DNA of 40,969 nucleotides. It comes from UBA3537 sp964219345. GTDB lineage: Bacteria; Bacteroidota; Bacteroidia; Flavobacteriales; Flavobacteriaceae. Position numbers and translations under genes: made by a program. Below the pieces are notes generated by a model. The model made no database searches, was not told where the DNA came from, and saw nothing but the letters and a program-made list of their open reading frames with translations. Each line of letters opens with the position of its first letter. Position 1 is the stretch's first letter. The stretch spans positions 1 through 40,969 of the forward strand of contig CAXPPN010000002.1 of NCBI GenBank assembly GCA_964219345.1, written 5' to 3'. Below, in pieces: positions 16,667 through 24,099 of this stretch.

Positions 16667-17692
16667 TTAGTTGATTGTTGCAGCATCTGTACTATCAAGA
16701 TAATTTGGAATACCATTTCCATTGGTATCTTCAAGTGTAATAAGTTTGGCCGAAAACGTTCCATCATCTTTAGCCTCTATAGTTGTAAAGAATTGATTAG
16801 AATTTAATGGTGTTAGTGCTTGCAATTGTGCTTCTAGACCAGAACGGCTTGAATCTGTATACTCTGTGTATAGAACCTCTCGGAATGTTTTATAGCCGTC
16901 TCCATCATCATCGCTGTCATCAAAATTATAAAAACGATCACCATCTGTATTATCATCAAAAACGTCCATATTATTGTCTTCATCTTCCATATAGCTAGGA
17001 ATAAAATCATTATCATGGTCCATAACCTGATATTGATAGAGTTCAAATTTGAATACCAGACAAGAGTATGGCGATATTCCTGTGGTAGAATTACTAAAAT
17101 AAGCCAACCCAGAGGGTAAAAACATCACACCAATACCATAGTTTTCAAAGGTTACCGTTCCATCACTGTTATTCGAAAATGCATTGGAGGTCTTAAATTG
17201 GGGAATTACTCGGTTCCACCCTGGAACAACAGCTATTAATTCCAAGTCAATAGGATTGACAGAGCTATCGAAAACCTCATCATCCATGGTATTTCCTTCA
17301 TAATTCACACGAACTTGATCTGTAAAATGAGGATGATCACCAAGACCTTCTTCAATACTTAAAATATAATAGTTATAGCTAACATCTTTGTATATTGTTG
17401 TTTTTGCTTCTACGACATCGGATAATAATGTGGTGTTCGGTGGTAGGGTTTCATCTTCTTCTAGTTTTGTAATCACAATATCGTTTAGGGTTGGATATGT
17501 TGAAAGCGAATTTAACGCTCCAGAATTGTAATAATGTGTTTCAAAATAATTTTGAAGTGTATCCATGTCGCTAGCCTGTTGCTCGGCACGATCGCGAGGA
17601 GGAGTAGAAGTTATTTCATCATCGTCTTTACCGCATGTAAAGACAAAAAACATTAGTGCTAAAATAAAAAGGACATTAAGCTGATTTCTCAT
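16667..17692 (-). CDS. FKBP-type prolyl isomerase lipoprotein with Asp-rich repeats
   Basis: Exported protein of 341 residues. The hydrophobic N-terminus ends in FVFTC (Cys20), a weak lipobox, so it may be lipid-anchored. Residues about 118-222 follow the FKBP pattern: VRVNYEGN.MDDEVFDSS, PGWNRVIPQF, YGIGVMFLPSGLAY, and a final FKFELYQ strand. Unusually, the FKBP domain is followed by Asp/Asn-rich calcium-loop-like repeats (224-272: DHDNDFIPSY, DEDNNMD, DDNTDGD, DDSDDDGDGY, and again DTNGNGIPNY at 322-331), as in thrombospondin type 3 repeats. It probably assists folding in the periplasm or at the outer membrane and binds Ca2+. Activity is not assured, because active-site residues were not all checked. 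Confidence 0.8.
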   Translation of the reverse strand: MRNQLNVLFILALMFFVFTCGKDDDEITSTPPRDRAEQQASDMDTLQNYFETHYYNSGALNSLSTYPTLNDIVITKLEEDETLPPNTTLLSDVVEAKTTIYKDVSYNYYILSIEEGLGDHPHFTDQVRVNYEGNTMDDEVFDSSVNPIDLELIAVVPGWNRVIPQFKTSNAFSNNSDGTVTFENYGIGVMFLPSGLAYFSNSTTGISPYSCLVFKFELYQYQVMDHDNDFIPSYMEDEDNNMDVFDDNTDGDRFYNFDDSDDDGDGYKTFREVLYTEYTDSSRSGLEAQLQALTPLNSNQFFTTIEAKDDGTFSAKLITLEDTNGNGIPNYLDSTDAATIN

Positions 17693-17767
17693 AATATTAC
17701 TTTTGGAGCTGCAAGATACAATATTATGCTATTTTTGTGGAAAAGAAAATAGAGTTTTAATAAAAAT

Positions 17768-18142
17768 ATGAGGATTGATAAGTTTTTATGGTGCTTGCGC
17801 TACTTCAAAACGAGAACTTTGGCTTCAACTGCTACAAAAAAAGGACATGTTCGTGTAAACGATGATGTAGTAAAACCAAGCAGAGAAGTTTATCCTACGG
17901 ATAAAATTAGTGTTCGTATCAATCAAGTCAATTATCAATTAAATGTTCTAGATCTTCCAAAAAGCCGAGTGGGTGCAAAATTAGTAGATATTTATAGACA
18001 AGATACCACGCCAAAATCGGAGTTTGAAGCAAAGGAACTTTTGAAATATTCGAAAGATTATTACAGAAAAAAAGGCGAGGGACGCCCTACCAAAAAAGAT
18101 CGTAGAGATATTGAAGACTATTTAGATTTTGATGAAAATTAA
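17768..18142 (+). CDS. S4-domain RNA-binding protein (Hsp15/RqcH-pathway-like)
   Basis: A 124-residue protein whose first 60 residues are an S4 domain: MRIDKFLWCLRYFKTRTLA, then KKGHVRVND..VKPSREV. This is the pattern of Hsp15/YrfH-type proteins, which bind rRNA or stalled 50S-tRNA complexes. The remaining tail is highly charged (KKGEGRPTKKDRRDIEDYL). A TATTTTTG -7-like element lies at 17730-17737, 30 nt before the start, with a TTG 24 nt further up. It sits 54 nt before the phosphoribosyltransferase gene. The precise role (heat shock or ribosome rescue) cannot be decided from sequence. Confidence 0.8.
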   Translation: MRIDKFLWCLRYFKTRTLASTATKKGHVRVNDDVVKPSREVYPTDKISVRINQVNYQLNVLDLPKSRVGAKLVDIYRQDTTPKSEFEAKELLKYSKDYYRKKGEGRPTKKDRRDIEDYLDFDEN

Positions 18143-18196
18143 AATAATTGATAACCAAGTTGAAATGTCTTTTTTATATTTGAAAAAAAGAGTTGT

Positions 18197-18700
18197 ATGG
18201 CACTAACACAAAATTGCATCCTAAATCATCAAGAAATTGATCATAAAATTAAACGTATTGCATATCAGATTTATGAATCTAATGTTGAACAAAAAGAAAT
18301 TATTCTGGCTGGAATTTATTCCAATGGGTATATTTTGGCAGAAAAAATAAAGCAACAATTAGAAAAAATTTCAGAAATAAAAGCAAAATTGTGTAAGGTC
18401 AAAATCAATAAAAAAAATCCAACTGAAAAAATAACGACTTCATTAAACCAAGAAGATTATGCTAACAAATCCTTAGTTTTGGTTGATGATGTATTACACT
18501 CTGGTACTACATTGATTTATGGGGTAAAACATTTTTTGGACACCCCCTTGAAACAGTTTAAAACTGCTGTTTTAGTGAATAGAAATCATAAGAAATACCC
18601 TGTAAAAGCAGACTTTAAAGGAATTTCACTATCAACCTCATTACATGAGCATATTGATGTTATTTTTGATGGAAAAAACTCAAAAGTTGTGCTCGTCTAA
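18197..18700 (+). CDS. PyrR-like phosphoribosyltransferase
   Basis: A 167-residue type I PRTase. The PRPP-binding motif VLVDDVLHSGTTL spans 93-105, with a flexible-loop region (KNPTEKITTSL) before it and the VLVNRNHKKYPVKADF hood-like segment after, as in PyrR/uracil-phosphoribosyltransferase relatives. No UPRT- or HGPRT-specific signature is clear, so the base specificity, or a purely regulatory role, remains open. Its last 21 nt overlap the 3' end of the convergent shikimate kinase gene. Confidence 0.8.
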   Translation: MALTQNCILNHQEIDHKIKRIAYQIYESNVEQKEIILAGIYSNGYILAEKIKQQLEKISEIKAKLCKVKINKKNPTEKITTSLNQEDYANKSLVLVDDVLHSGTTLIYGVKHFLDTPLKQFKTAVLVNRNHKKYPVKADFKGISLSTSLHEHIDVIFDGKNSKVVLV

Positions 18701-19210
18701 TTCAAATTGAATTTTACTTACAATTTCTTCAACAGGTAAATCATCTACTGAAATGCTCCACTGCGCTTGATTGTAATATTTTGAACGTTCAAATAAATGC
18801 TTGGCAATAAATTCCGCCAAATCATTGTCATTAATATTAGCAATTAATGGGCGTTTAGATTTTTCAAAAATCAAACGATTTTTAAGCGTCCTTACAGAAG
18901 ATTTTAGGTAGATCGTAAACACATCAGGGTGGTCGTTCAAAAATGCCATTGTGTCACCATAACAAGGCGTACCTCCTCCTAGAGCGAGAATAATATTTGT
19001 GTGCGTTCTACAAATTTTTTGAACGGCTTTAACTTCGAGTTTTCGAAATTCAATATGTCCTCTTTTTTCAAACAAATCAGCAACAGACAGTTGTTCTTGT
19101 TGTTCTATATAATGGTCTAAATCCAAAAACTCATACCCTTTAGAGTTGGCAAGTATTTTGCCAACGGATGATTTTCCAGAACCCATATATCCTAACAAAA
19201 CGACTATCAT
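18680..19210 (-). CDS. aroK: Shikimate kinase
   Basis: Phosphorylates shikimate at the 3-hydroxyl in chorismate and aromatic amino acid synthesis. The 176 residues show Walker A GYMGSGKSS (7-15), the DLDHYIE shikimate/Mg motif (Asp30, Asp32), RGHIEFRKLE with Arg56, the ALGGGTPC Walker-B-like glycine triplet (78-80), and SKRPL, the lid arginine. Length is normal. It converges on the PRTase gene with a 21-nt overlap and no terminator in between, so antisense transcription through both 3' ends is likely. Confidence 0.95.
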   Translation of the reverse strand: MIVVLLGYMGSGKSSVGKILANSKGYEFLDLDHYIEQQEQLSVADLFEKRGHIEFRKLEVKAVQKICRTHTNIILALGGGTPCYGDTMAFLNDHPDVFTIYLKSSVRTLKNRLIFEKSKRPLIANINDNDLAEFIAKHLFERSKYYNQAQWSISVDDLPVEEIVSKIQFELDEHNF

Positions 19211-19284
19211 AATGGTATAGAATTAATTTTGAACCCACATATTGTAGTATTACAAAAAAACAAAAAAATATTGAAAAAAAAAGA

Positions 19285-19314
19285 TTGTAATATTAATTAA
19301 ACCCATTATCTTTG
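19285..19314 (+). promoter_or_regulatory. Promoter of tRNA-Lys
   Basis: TTG (19285-19287), a 19-nt spacer and TATCTTTG (19307-19314) are an excellent match to the Bacteroidota promoter. It lies 24 nt before the tRNA. Confidence 0.75.
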
Positions 19315-19338
19315 CAGCCGCTGTAAGCAAGTCCAAAT

Positions 19339-19411
19339 GACTTGGTAGCTCAGTTGGTAGAGCATCTCCCTTTTAAGGAGAGGGTCCTGGGTTCGAGCCC
19401 CAGCCAAGTCA
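19339..19411 (+). tRNA. tRNA-Lys (UUU)
   Basis: A complete 73-nt cloverleaf: acceptor GACTTGG/CCAAGTC, D-stem GCTC/GAGC, anticodon stem TCTCC/GGAGA with loop CTTTTAA (anticodon TTT), T-stem CTGGG/CCCAG with loop TTCGAGC, and discriminator A. The 3' CCA is not encoded. It reads AAA and AAG. Confidence 0.97.
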
Positions 19412-19412
19412 C

Positions 19413-19446
19413 AAAAAAAGTTAAGCGCTGTCTTAACTTTTTTTTT
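19413..19446 (+). terminator. Terminator-like hairpin between the two tRNAs
   Basis: AAAGTTAAG (19417-19425) pairs with CTTAACTTT (19432-19440) around a 6-nt loop, followed by T up to 19446. This is a classical intrinsic terminator placed between tRNA-Lys and tRNA-Leu. It implies either partial read-through or a separate promoter for tRNA-Leu. Confidence 0.75.
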
Positions 19447-19460
19447 CTTCAATAATTATT

Positions 19461-19545
19461 GCGCACGTGGCGGAATTGGTAGACGCGCTAGCTTGAGGGG
19501 CTAGTGGGAGTTATTCCCGTGGAAGTTCGAGTCTTCTCGTGCGCA
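19461..19545 (+). tRNA. tRNA-Leu (GAG)
   Basis: An 85-nt class II tRNA: acceptor GCGCACG/CGTGCGC with discriminator A, D-arm GCG..CGC, anticodon stem CTAGC/GCTAG with loop TTGAGGG (anticodon GAG), a long variable arm GGGAG/TTCCC, and T-stem GGAAG/CTTCT with TTCGAGT. CCA is not encoded. It reads CUC and CUU. No clear promoter lies between the preceding terminator and this gene. Confidence 0.96.
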
Positions 19546-19612
19546 CTTTATTTGTTTATAAGTATACTTTTCATTATTTTTAGTATTTTAGTCGAACCAA
19601 ATCTCTAAAATA

Positions 19613-20514
19613 ATGAACACTACTGAAAATGTCTTTAGTATAAAAGACCTTGAAAACATTTCTGGTGTAAAAGCACACACCATCCGCGTTTGGGAAAAAC
19701 TATACAATTTACTACAGCCCAAACGCACAGAAACTAACATCAGACATTACGATCTACATAACCTTCAAAAACTGCTCAATATTAGTTTTTTGAATAATAA
19801 TGGATTTAAGATTTCAAAAATTGCTGCTCTAGACGAATCTGAATTGGCACCAAAAACCAGAGAGTTGGCTTTTTTGGGTAAAAGTGATAGTCAAGCTATT
19901 GTAGCTTTTAAATTGGCAATGCTAAATTTTGATCAAACTCTTTTTTATAACACCTATAATGGCTTGTTATAAGAAAAAACATTCAGACAAATTTTTTATG
20001 ATGTCTCTTCTTACCTCTTCTTTACGACCTTGGAATGTTATGGCAAACAAATTCAATAACCTCATCTCACGAGCATTTTCTAACAGTACACATAAAACAA
20101 AAAATTCTAATTCATATTGAACGGCTACAAAGTATAGACCCCCGCCCTAGTGATAAAACATTTGTATTATTTCTACCTGAAAATGAAACACATGATTTGG
20201 GATTATTATTTATCAATTATGAAATCTTAAATTTGGGGTATCACACGATATTTTTAGGAGAAAATATTCCATTAGACAACCTAAAACATATCAATAAACT
20301 TTATGATGATATAACCTATATTTCATATTTTACAGTAAAACCTAGTGAAAATTCTATCCAAAAATATTTGAAAAAATTTTCTAAAAACTACCTAAAAAAC
20401 AGTAATAAAAAAGCAAAACTCATTGGATACAAAACTCGAAATATTAATCCAAATAAAATTCCAAATCAAATAAAATTGTACAGCAAAATTGAAGATTTAG
20501 TTAAAGATTTGTGA
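19613..20514 (+). pseudogene. CarH/LitR-type MerR B12 photoreceptor regulator, disrupted
   Basis: N-terminal frame 19613-19972 is a MerR helix-turn-helix (FSIKDLENISGVKAHTIRVW, then RHYDLHNLQKLL). It stops at TAA 19970-19972, yet the same frame continues with family-like EKTFRQIFYDV to 20005. Within the TCTCTTCTT run at 20003-20012 the reading shifts to FLPLLYDLGMLW and runs to 20514. The shifted part keeps the Wx9EH cobalamin motif (W at 20041, EH at 20071-20076) and an ExHxxG motif (ETHDLG, His at 20191), the marks of adenosylcobalamin-binding CarH/LitR light sensors that repress carotenoid genes in the dark. Reconstructed length is about 300 aa. It lies 53 nt upstream of crtI. A weak promoter may be TTG 19552-19554 with TATTTTTA 19575-19582. 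Separate translation of the two pieces (restart at ATG 20035) is possible but unproven. Confidence 0.8.
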
Positions 20515-20567
20515 AAAAGTTTACAAATCACTTCTCTGTTTAGTCTTTTTACTACTTTTATAAACAA

Positions 20568-22028
20568 ATGAAAAAGACTGTACATATAATTGGCTCAGGA
20601 TTCTCATCGCTTGCAGCTTCATGTTATCTCGCAAAAGCAGGTTACAAAGTAACTGTTTTTGAAAAAAACGAAACTATAGGAGGACGTGCTCGACAGCTCA
20701 AAAAAAATGGATTTACATTCGACATTGGTCCTACATGGTACTGGATGCCTGATGTTTTTGAACGCTTTTTTGGAGATTTTGACAAACACCCTTCAGATTA
20801 TTATTCTCTAGATAAACTTAACCCTGCATACTGTGTTTACTTTGGAAAGAATGACGCCATTACTATTGAAAATTCATTAGAAAAAATTTGCCAAACTTTT
20901 GAAAAAGAAGAACCAGGTAGCTCAAAACAATTAATGGAATTTATTGGCAGCGCCAAAAGTAATTATGATATTGCTATAAAAGATCTAGTTTACAAACCAG
21001 GCGTTTCTCCTCTTGAACTAGTAACTCCAAAAACAATGCTGAAAGTCAATCAATTTTTGAGTACCATCAAACGTGATGTTAGAAAAAAATTCAAAAATAA
21101 TAGACTTGCTCAAATACTAGAGTTTCCTGTTTTGTTTCTAGGAGCAAAACCAAGTGACACCCCTTCTTTCTATAATTTTATGAACTACGCCGATTTTGGA
21201 TTAGGGACATATCATCCAAAAAAAGGGATGTACCAAGTTATTTTGGCAATGGAAGCCCTTGCAAAAGAACTAGGTGTTGACATAAAAACAGATGCAAATG
21301 TTGAGGCAATTTTAGTAGAAAATGGTACTGCAAATGGTATTGTTGTTAATGGTAAAAAAGAAAAATGTCACCTTGTTTTAAGTGGTGCAGATTATCATCA
21401 TACAGAAACACTTTTAGAAGAAAAACACAGACAATATTCTGAGTACTATTGGGATAAAAAAACATTTGCACCATCATCACTTCTTTTTTATGTGGGATTT
21501 GATAAAAAACTAAAAAAAGTTGATCATCACACACTATTTTTTGATGTCGACTTTGATGTACATGCAGAAGCTATTTATGATAACCCTGCTTGGCCAGAAA
21601 AACCACTTTTTTATGCAAGTTTTCCTAGTATTACAGACGATTCTTGTGCACCAAAAGACAAAGAAGCGGGAATTTTCTTAATTCCACTTGCACCAGGATT
21701 GGAAGATAAACCAGAATTACGAGAAGAGTATTTTGAAAAAATAATAAACCGTTTTGAAGACCTAACGCAACAAGATGTTAAAAAAAATATTATCTTTAAA
21801 GAATCCTTTTGTGTTAATGATTTTAAAAAAGACTATAATTCGTACAAAGGAAATGCTTATGGAATGGCCAACACGCTATTGCAAACAGCATTTTTGAGAC
21901 CAAAACTAAAAAGTAAAAAAGTAAAAAATTTATATTTTACAGGGCAACTGACCGTCCCTGGACCTGGAGTTCCTCCATCCCTTATCTCTGGAAAACTAAC
22001 TGCCGAACTTATTCAAAAAGTTTTATAA
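20568..22028 (+). CDS. crtI: Phytoene desaturase (lycopene-forming)
   Basis: FAD enzyme that introduces the double bonds turning phytoene into lycopene. The 486 residues have the N-terminal dinucleotide fold GSGFSSLAASCYLAKAGY followed by VFEKNETIGGRARQ, the FDIGPTWYWMPD substrate-region segment, and the C-terminal CrtI signature LYFTGQLTVPGPGVPPSLIS. Length is as expected. It is the first of four same-strand carotenoid genes and starts 53 nt after the disrupted regulator. No TAnnTTTG promoter is evident in that gap, so regulation may involve the regulator's own promoter or an atypical one. Confidence 0.95.
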   Translation: MKKTVHIIGSGFSSLAASCYLAKAGYKVTVFEKNETIGGRARQLKKNGFTFDIGPTWYWMPDVFERFFGDFDKHPSDYYSLDKLNPAYCVYFGKNDAITIENSLEKICQTFEKEEPGSSKQLMEFIGSAKSNYDIAIKDLVYKPGVSPLELVTPKTMLKVNQFLSTIKRDVRKKFKNNRLAQILEFPVLFLGAKPSDTPSFYNFMNYADFGLGTYHPKKGMYQVILAMEALAKELGVDIKTDANVEAILVENGTANGIVVNGKKEKCHLVLSGADYHHTETLLEEKHRQYSEYYWDKKTFAPSSLLFYVGFDKKLKKVDHHTLFFDVDFDVHAEAIYDNPAWPEKPLFYASFPSITDDSCAPKDKEAGIFLIPLAPGLEDKPELREEYFEKIINRFEDLTQQDVKKNIIFKESFCVNDFKKDYNSYKGNAYGMANTLLQTAFLRPKLKSKKVKNLYFTGQLTVPGPGVPPSLISGKLTAELIQKVL

Positions 22029-22063
22029 TATAATTTTTTGTTATGGATTAAAAGTTTGAGTTT

Positions 22064-22903
22064 ATGAAATCTATTTTCGACACTGTATCAAAAGACTGTA
22101 GCAGAATTGTCACCAAAACCTATAGCACATCTTTTTCGATGGCTACCAAAATGTTGGCGAGCTCCATTCGTCAGGATATTTATAATATTTACGGGTTTGT
22201 CCGTTTGGCAGACGAAATTGTTGATTCATTTCATAGCTATCCAAAAAAAGAATTGTTCTCAAAATTTGAAGTAGATTTAGAAATTGCTCTACAAAATAAA
22301 ATAAGTCTCAACCCAATTTTAAATGCTTTCCAACATACGTATCACAATTACAATATAAATCGCGAGCTTGTTGATTCTTTTATGAATTCAATGCGTATGG
22401 ACTTGCATAAATTTGAATATAAAACAGAGGAAGAATATAAAGATTATATTTATGGTTCTGCAGACGTTGTAGGTCTAATGTGTTTAAAGGTTTTTGTTAA
22501 TGGCGATAAAAAAAAATATGATTCGCTTAAAGCATCAGCAATGGCATTAGGTTCAGCATTTCAAAAAGTAAATTTCTTGAGAGATTTAAAAGCAGATCAT
22601 GACGAGCTTAATAGAACTTATTTTCCAAATACAGATTTAAAAAATCTTGATGAAATAGCAAAACAGCATATCATAGACGATATTGAAAACGATTTTGCAA
22701 GAGGACTAAGTGGGATTAAATTATTACCAATTGAAGCAAAATTTGGTGTTTTTATGGCTTATCGCTATTACAGTCAATTGCTCAAAAAACTAAAGAAAAC
22801 CCCTGCACTAGAAATTAAAAACACTAGAATTCGAGTGCCTAATTATAAAAAAGTAGAGTTGCTAACACGCAGCTATGTCAAATATCATTTAAATCTATTA
22901 TAA
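22064..22903 (+). CDS. crtB: Phytoene synthase
   Basis: Condenses two geranylgeranyl diphosphates to phytoene. The 279 residues carry both Asp-rich diphosphate/Mg motifs: RLADEIVD (DxxxD) near residue 46 and NFLRDLKADHDELNRTYFP near 170, plus the YCYxSA-like position YIYGSADVVGLMCL. It starts with the YSTSFSMATKMLAS region typical of squalene/phytoene synthases. It sits 35 nt after crtI and 10 nt before crtZ in one operon. Confidence 0.95.
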   Translation: MKSIFDTVSKDCSRIVTKTYSTSFSMATKMLASSIRQDIYNIYGFVRLADEIVDSFHSYPKKELFSKFEVDLEIALQNKISLNPILNAFQHTYHNYNINRELVDSFMNSMRMDLHKFEYKTEEEYKDYIYGSADVVGLMCLKVFVNGDKKKYDSLKASAMALGSAFQKVNFLRDLKADHDELNRTYFPNTDLKNLDEIAKQHIIDDIENDFARGLSGIKLLPIEAKFGVFMAYRYYSQLLKKLKKTPALEIKNTRIRVPNYKKVELLTRSYVKYHLNLL

Positions 22904-22913
22904 CCAAATCATT

Positions 22914-23363
22914 ATGAACACACTTTTATGGATCGTTGTTTTTCTGGGTACTTTCAGCATTATGGAATTTATGGCCTGGTTTACACACAAATACATTATG
23001 CATGGCTTTTTGTGGAGTTTACACAAAGATCATCATCACAAAGATCACAACAGTTGGTTTGAACGCAACGATGCGTTCTTTATTTTTTATGCCGTTGTTA
23101 GCATGACCTGCTTTTACTTTTGGAGTTACGAAGGATTTTGGGCAGGACTTCCAATTGGACTCGGTATTATGACATATGGTGCTACATATTTTATAGTACA
23201 TGATATTTTCATACACCAACGTTTTAAAATGTTTCGAAATGCAAACAACTGGTATGCAAAAGGGGTTCGTCGTGCTCATAAAATCCATCATAAACACCTA
23301 GGAAAAAAAGATGGGGAATGCTTTGGTATGTTGGTAGTACCTTTCAAATATTTTAAAAAATAA
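22914..23363 (+). CDS. crtZ: Beta-carotene 3-hydroxylase
   Basis: Membrane di-iron hydroxylase that adds 3-OH groups to the beta-rings, converting beta-carotene to zeaxanthin. The 149 residues contain the four His clusters HKYIMHG, HKDHHHKDH, HDIFIHQRF and KIHHKH, arranged around hydrophobic helices, as in the bacterial CrtZ/fatty-acid-hydroxylase superfamily. Length is normal for a compact CrtZ. The stop codon is 3 nt before the GTG of the cyclase gene. Confidence 0.94.
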   Translation: MNTLLWIVVFLGTFSIMEFMAWFTHKYIMHGFLWSLHKDHHHKDHNSWFERNDAFFIFYAVVSMTCFYFWSYEGFWAGLPIGLGIMTYGATYFIVHDIFIHQRFKMFRNANNWYAKGVRRAHKIHHKHLGKKDGECFGMLVVPFKYFKK

Positions 23364-23366
23364 GTT

Positions 23367-24062
23367 GTGAATTCCCTCTATTTATGGCTTAATATTGGAT
23401 CTATTTCTATACCTCTTTTGTATAGTTTCCACCCTAGACTTCAATTACATAAACGTTTTAAATGGCTTTTTTTATCTCTAATTTTGACTATGGGAATTTT
23501 TATTCCTTGGGATGTAATTTTTACTGTAAATGGGATTTGGGGTTTTAATCAAGATTACTTTTTAGGGGTCAAAATTTTCAGTCTTCCTTTGGAAGAATGG
23601 CTTTTCTTTATTTGTATTCCGTTTGCTTGTGTTTTTACACACTATGCCCTTTTGCTGTATATTCCAAAAATGAAACTCAATCAAAAAATAACACAATATA
23701 TTGCCTATGCTTTAATGATTCTACTGGCTATAATTGTTGTTTTAAATATTGATAAATGGTATACTGTGGTCAATTTCTCTCTTGCTATTCCTTTAACATG
23801 GATTGTGTTTAATAATAATCTAAAATTGCTTCAACACTTTTTCCTTACATTTTTGGTGATGCTTATCCCCTTTTTTATAGTTAATGGGGTTCTAACAGGC
23901 AGTTGGATAGAAAGCCAAGTCGTTTGGTACAATAATGCTGAAAATTTGGGCTTACGTATGGGAACCATCCCTGTAGAAGATAGTATTTATACCTACTCTA
24001 TGATATTGATGAATTTATTTCTTTTTGAATATTTTAGCTTAAATCATAAAAAAAACGCCTAA
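23367..24062 (+). CDS. crtY: Lycopene beta-cyclase, fused CrtYcd type
   Basis: Integral membrane protein of 231 residues with about seven helices, unlike the soluble FAD-dependent CrtY. It shows two internally related halves, each with a proline-acidic motif: PLEEWLFFICIPFA near residue 77 and PVEDSIYTYSMILMN near 205. This matches a fusion of the CrtYc and CrtYd subunits seen in Actinobacteria, archaea and Bacteroidota. I assign the GTG at 23367 as start because it keeps the N-terminal LYLWLNIGSISIPLLYSFHP helix that is normal for the family. The TAA stop lies inside the terminator stem. It would supply beta-carotene to CrtZ. Confidence 0.9.
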   Translation: MNSLYLWLNIGSISIPLLYSFHPRLQLHKRFKWLFLSLILTMGIFIPWDVIFTVNGIWGFNQDYFLGVKIFSLPLEEWLFFICIPFACVFTHYALLLYIPKMKLNQKITQYIAYALMILLAIIVVLNIDKWYTVVNFSLAIPLTWIVFNNNLKLLQHFFLTFLVMLIPFFIVNGVLTGSWIESQVVWYNNAENLGLRMGTIPVEDSIYTYSMILMNLFLFEYFSLNHKKNA

Positions 24063-24082
24063 ACTTTTTAGGCGTTTTTTTT
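24048..24082. terminator. Bidirectional terminator, crtY / acnA
   Basis: A 10-bp stem AACGCCTAAA/TTTAGGCGTT (24054-24063 with 24067-24076, loop CTT) has eight T to its right and eight A to its left, so it terminates the carotenoid operon and the converging acnA transcript. The crtY stop codon (24060-24062) forms part of the stem. Confidence 0.88.
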
Positions 24083-24099
24083 ATATAATTTCACACAAA

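Noticed and set aside
19929..20120. Small ORF in the third frame within the regulator
   Set aside because: It matches no family segment. The regulator-like sequence is in the other two frames, so this is a by-product of the frameshift region.
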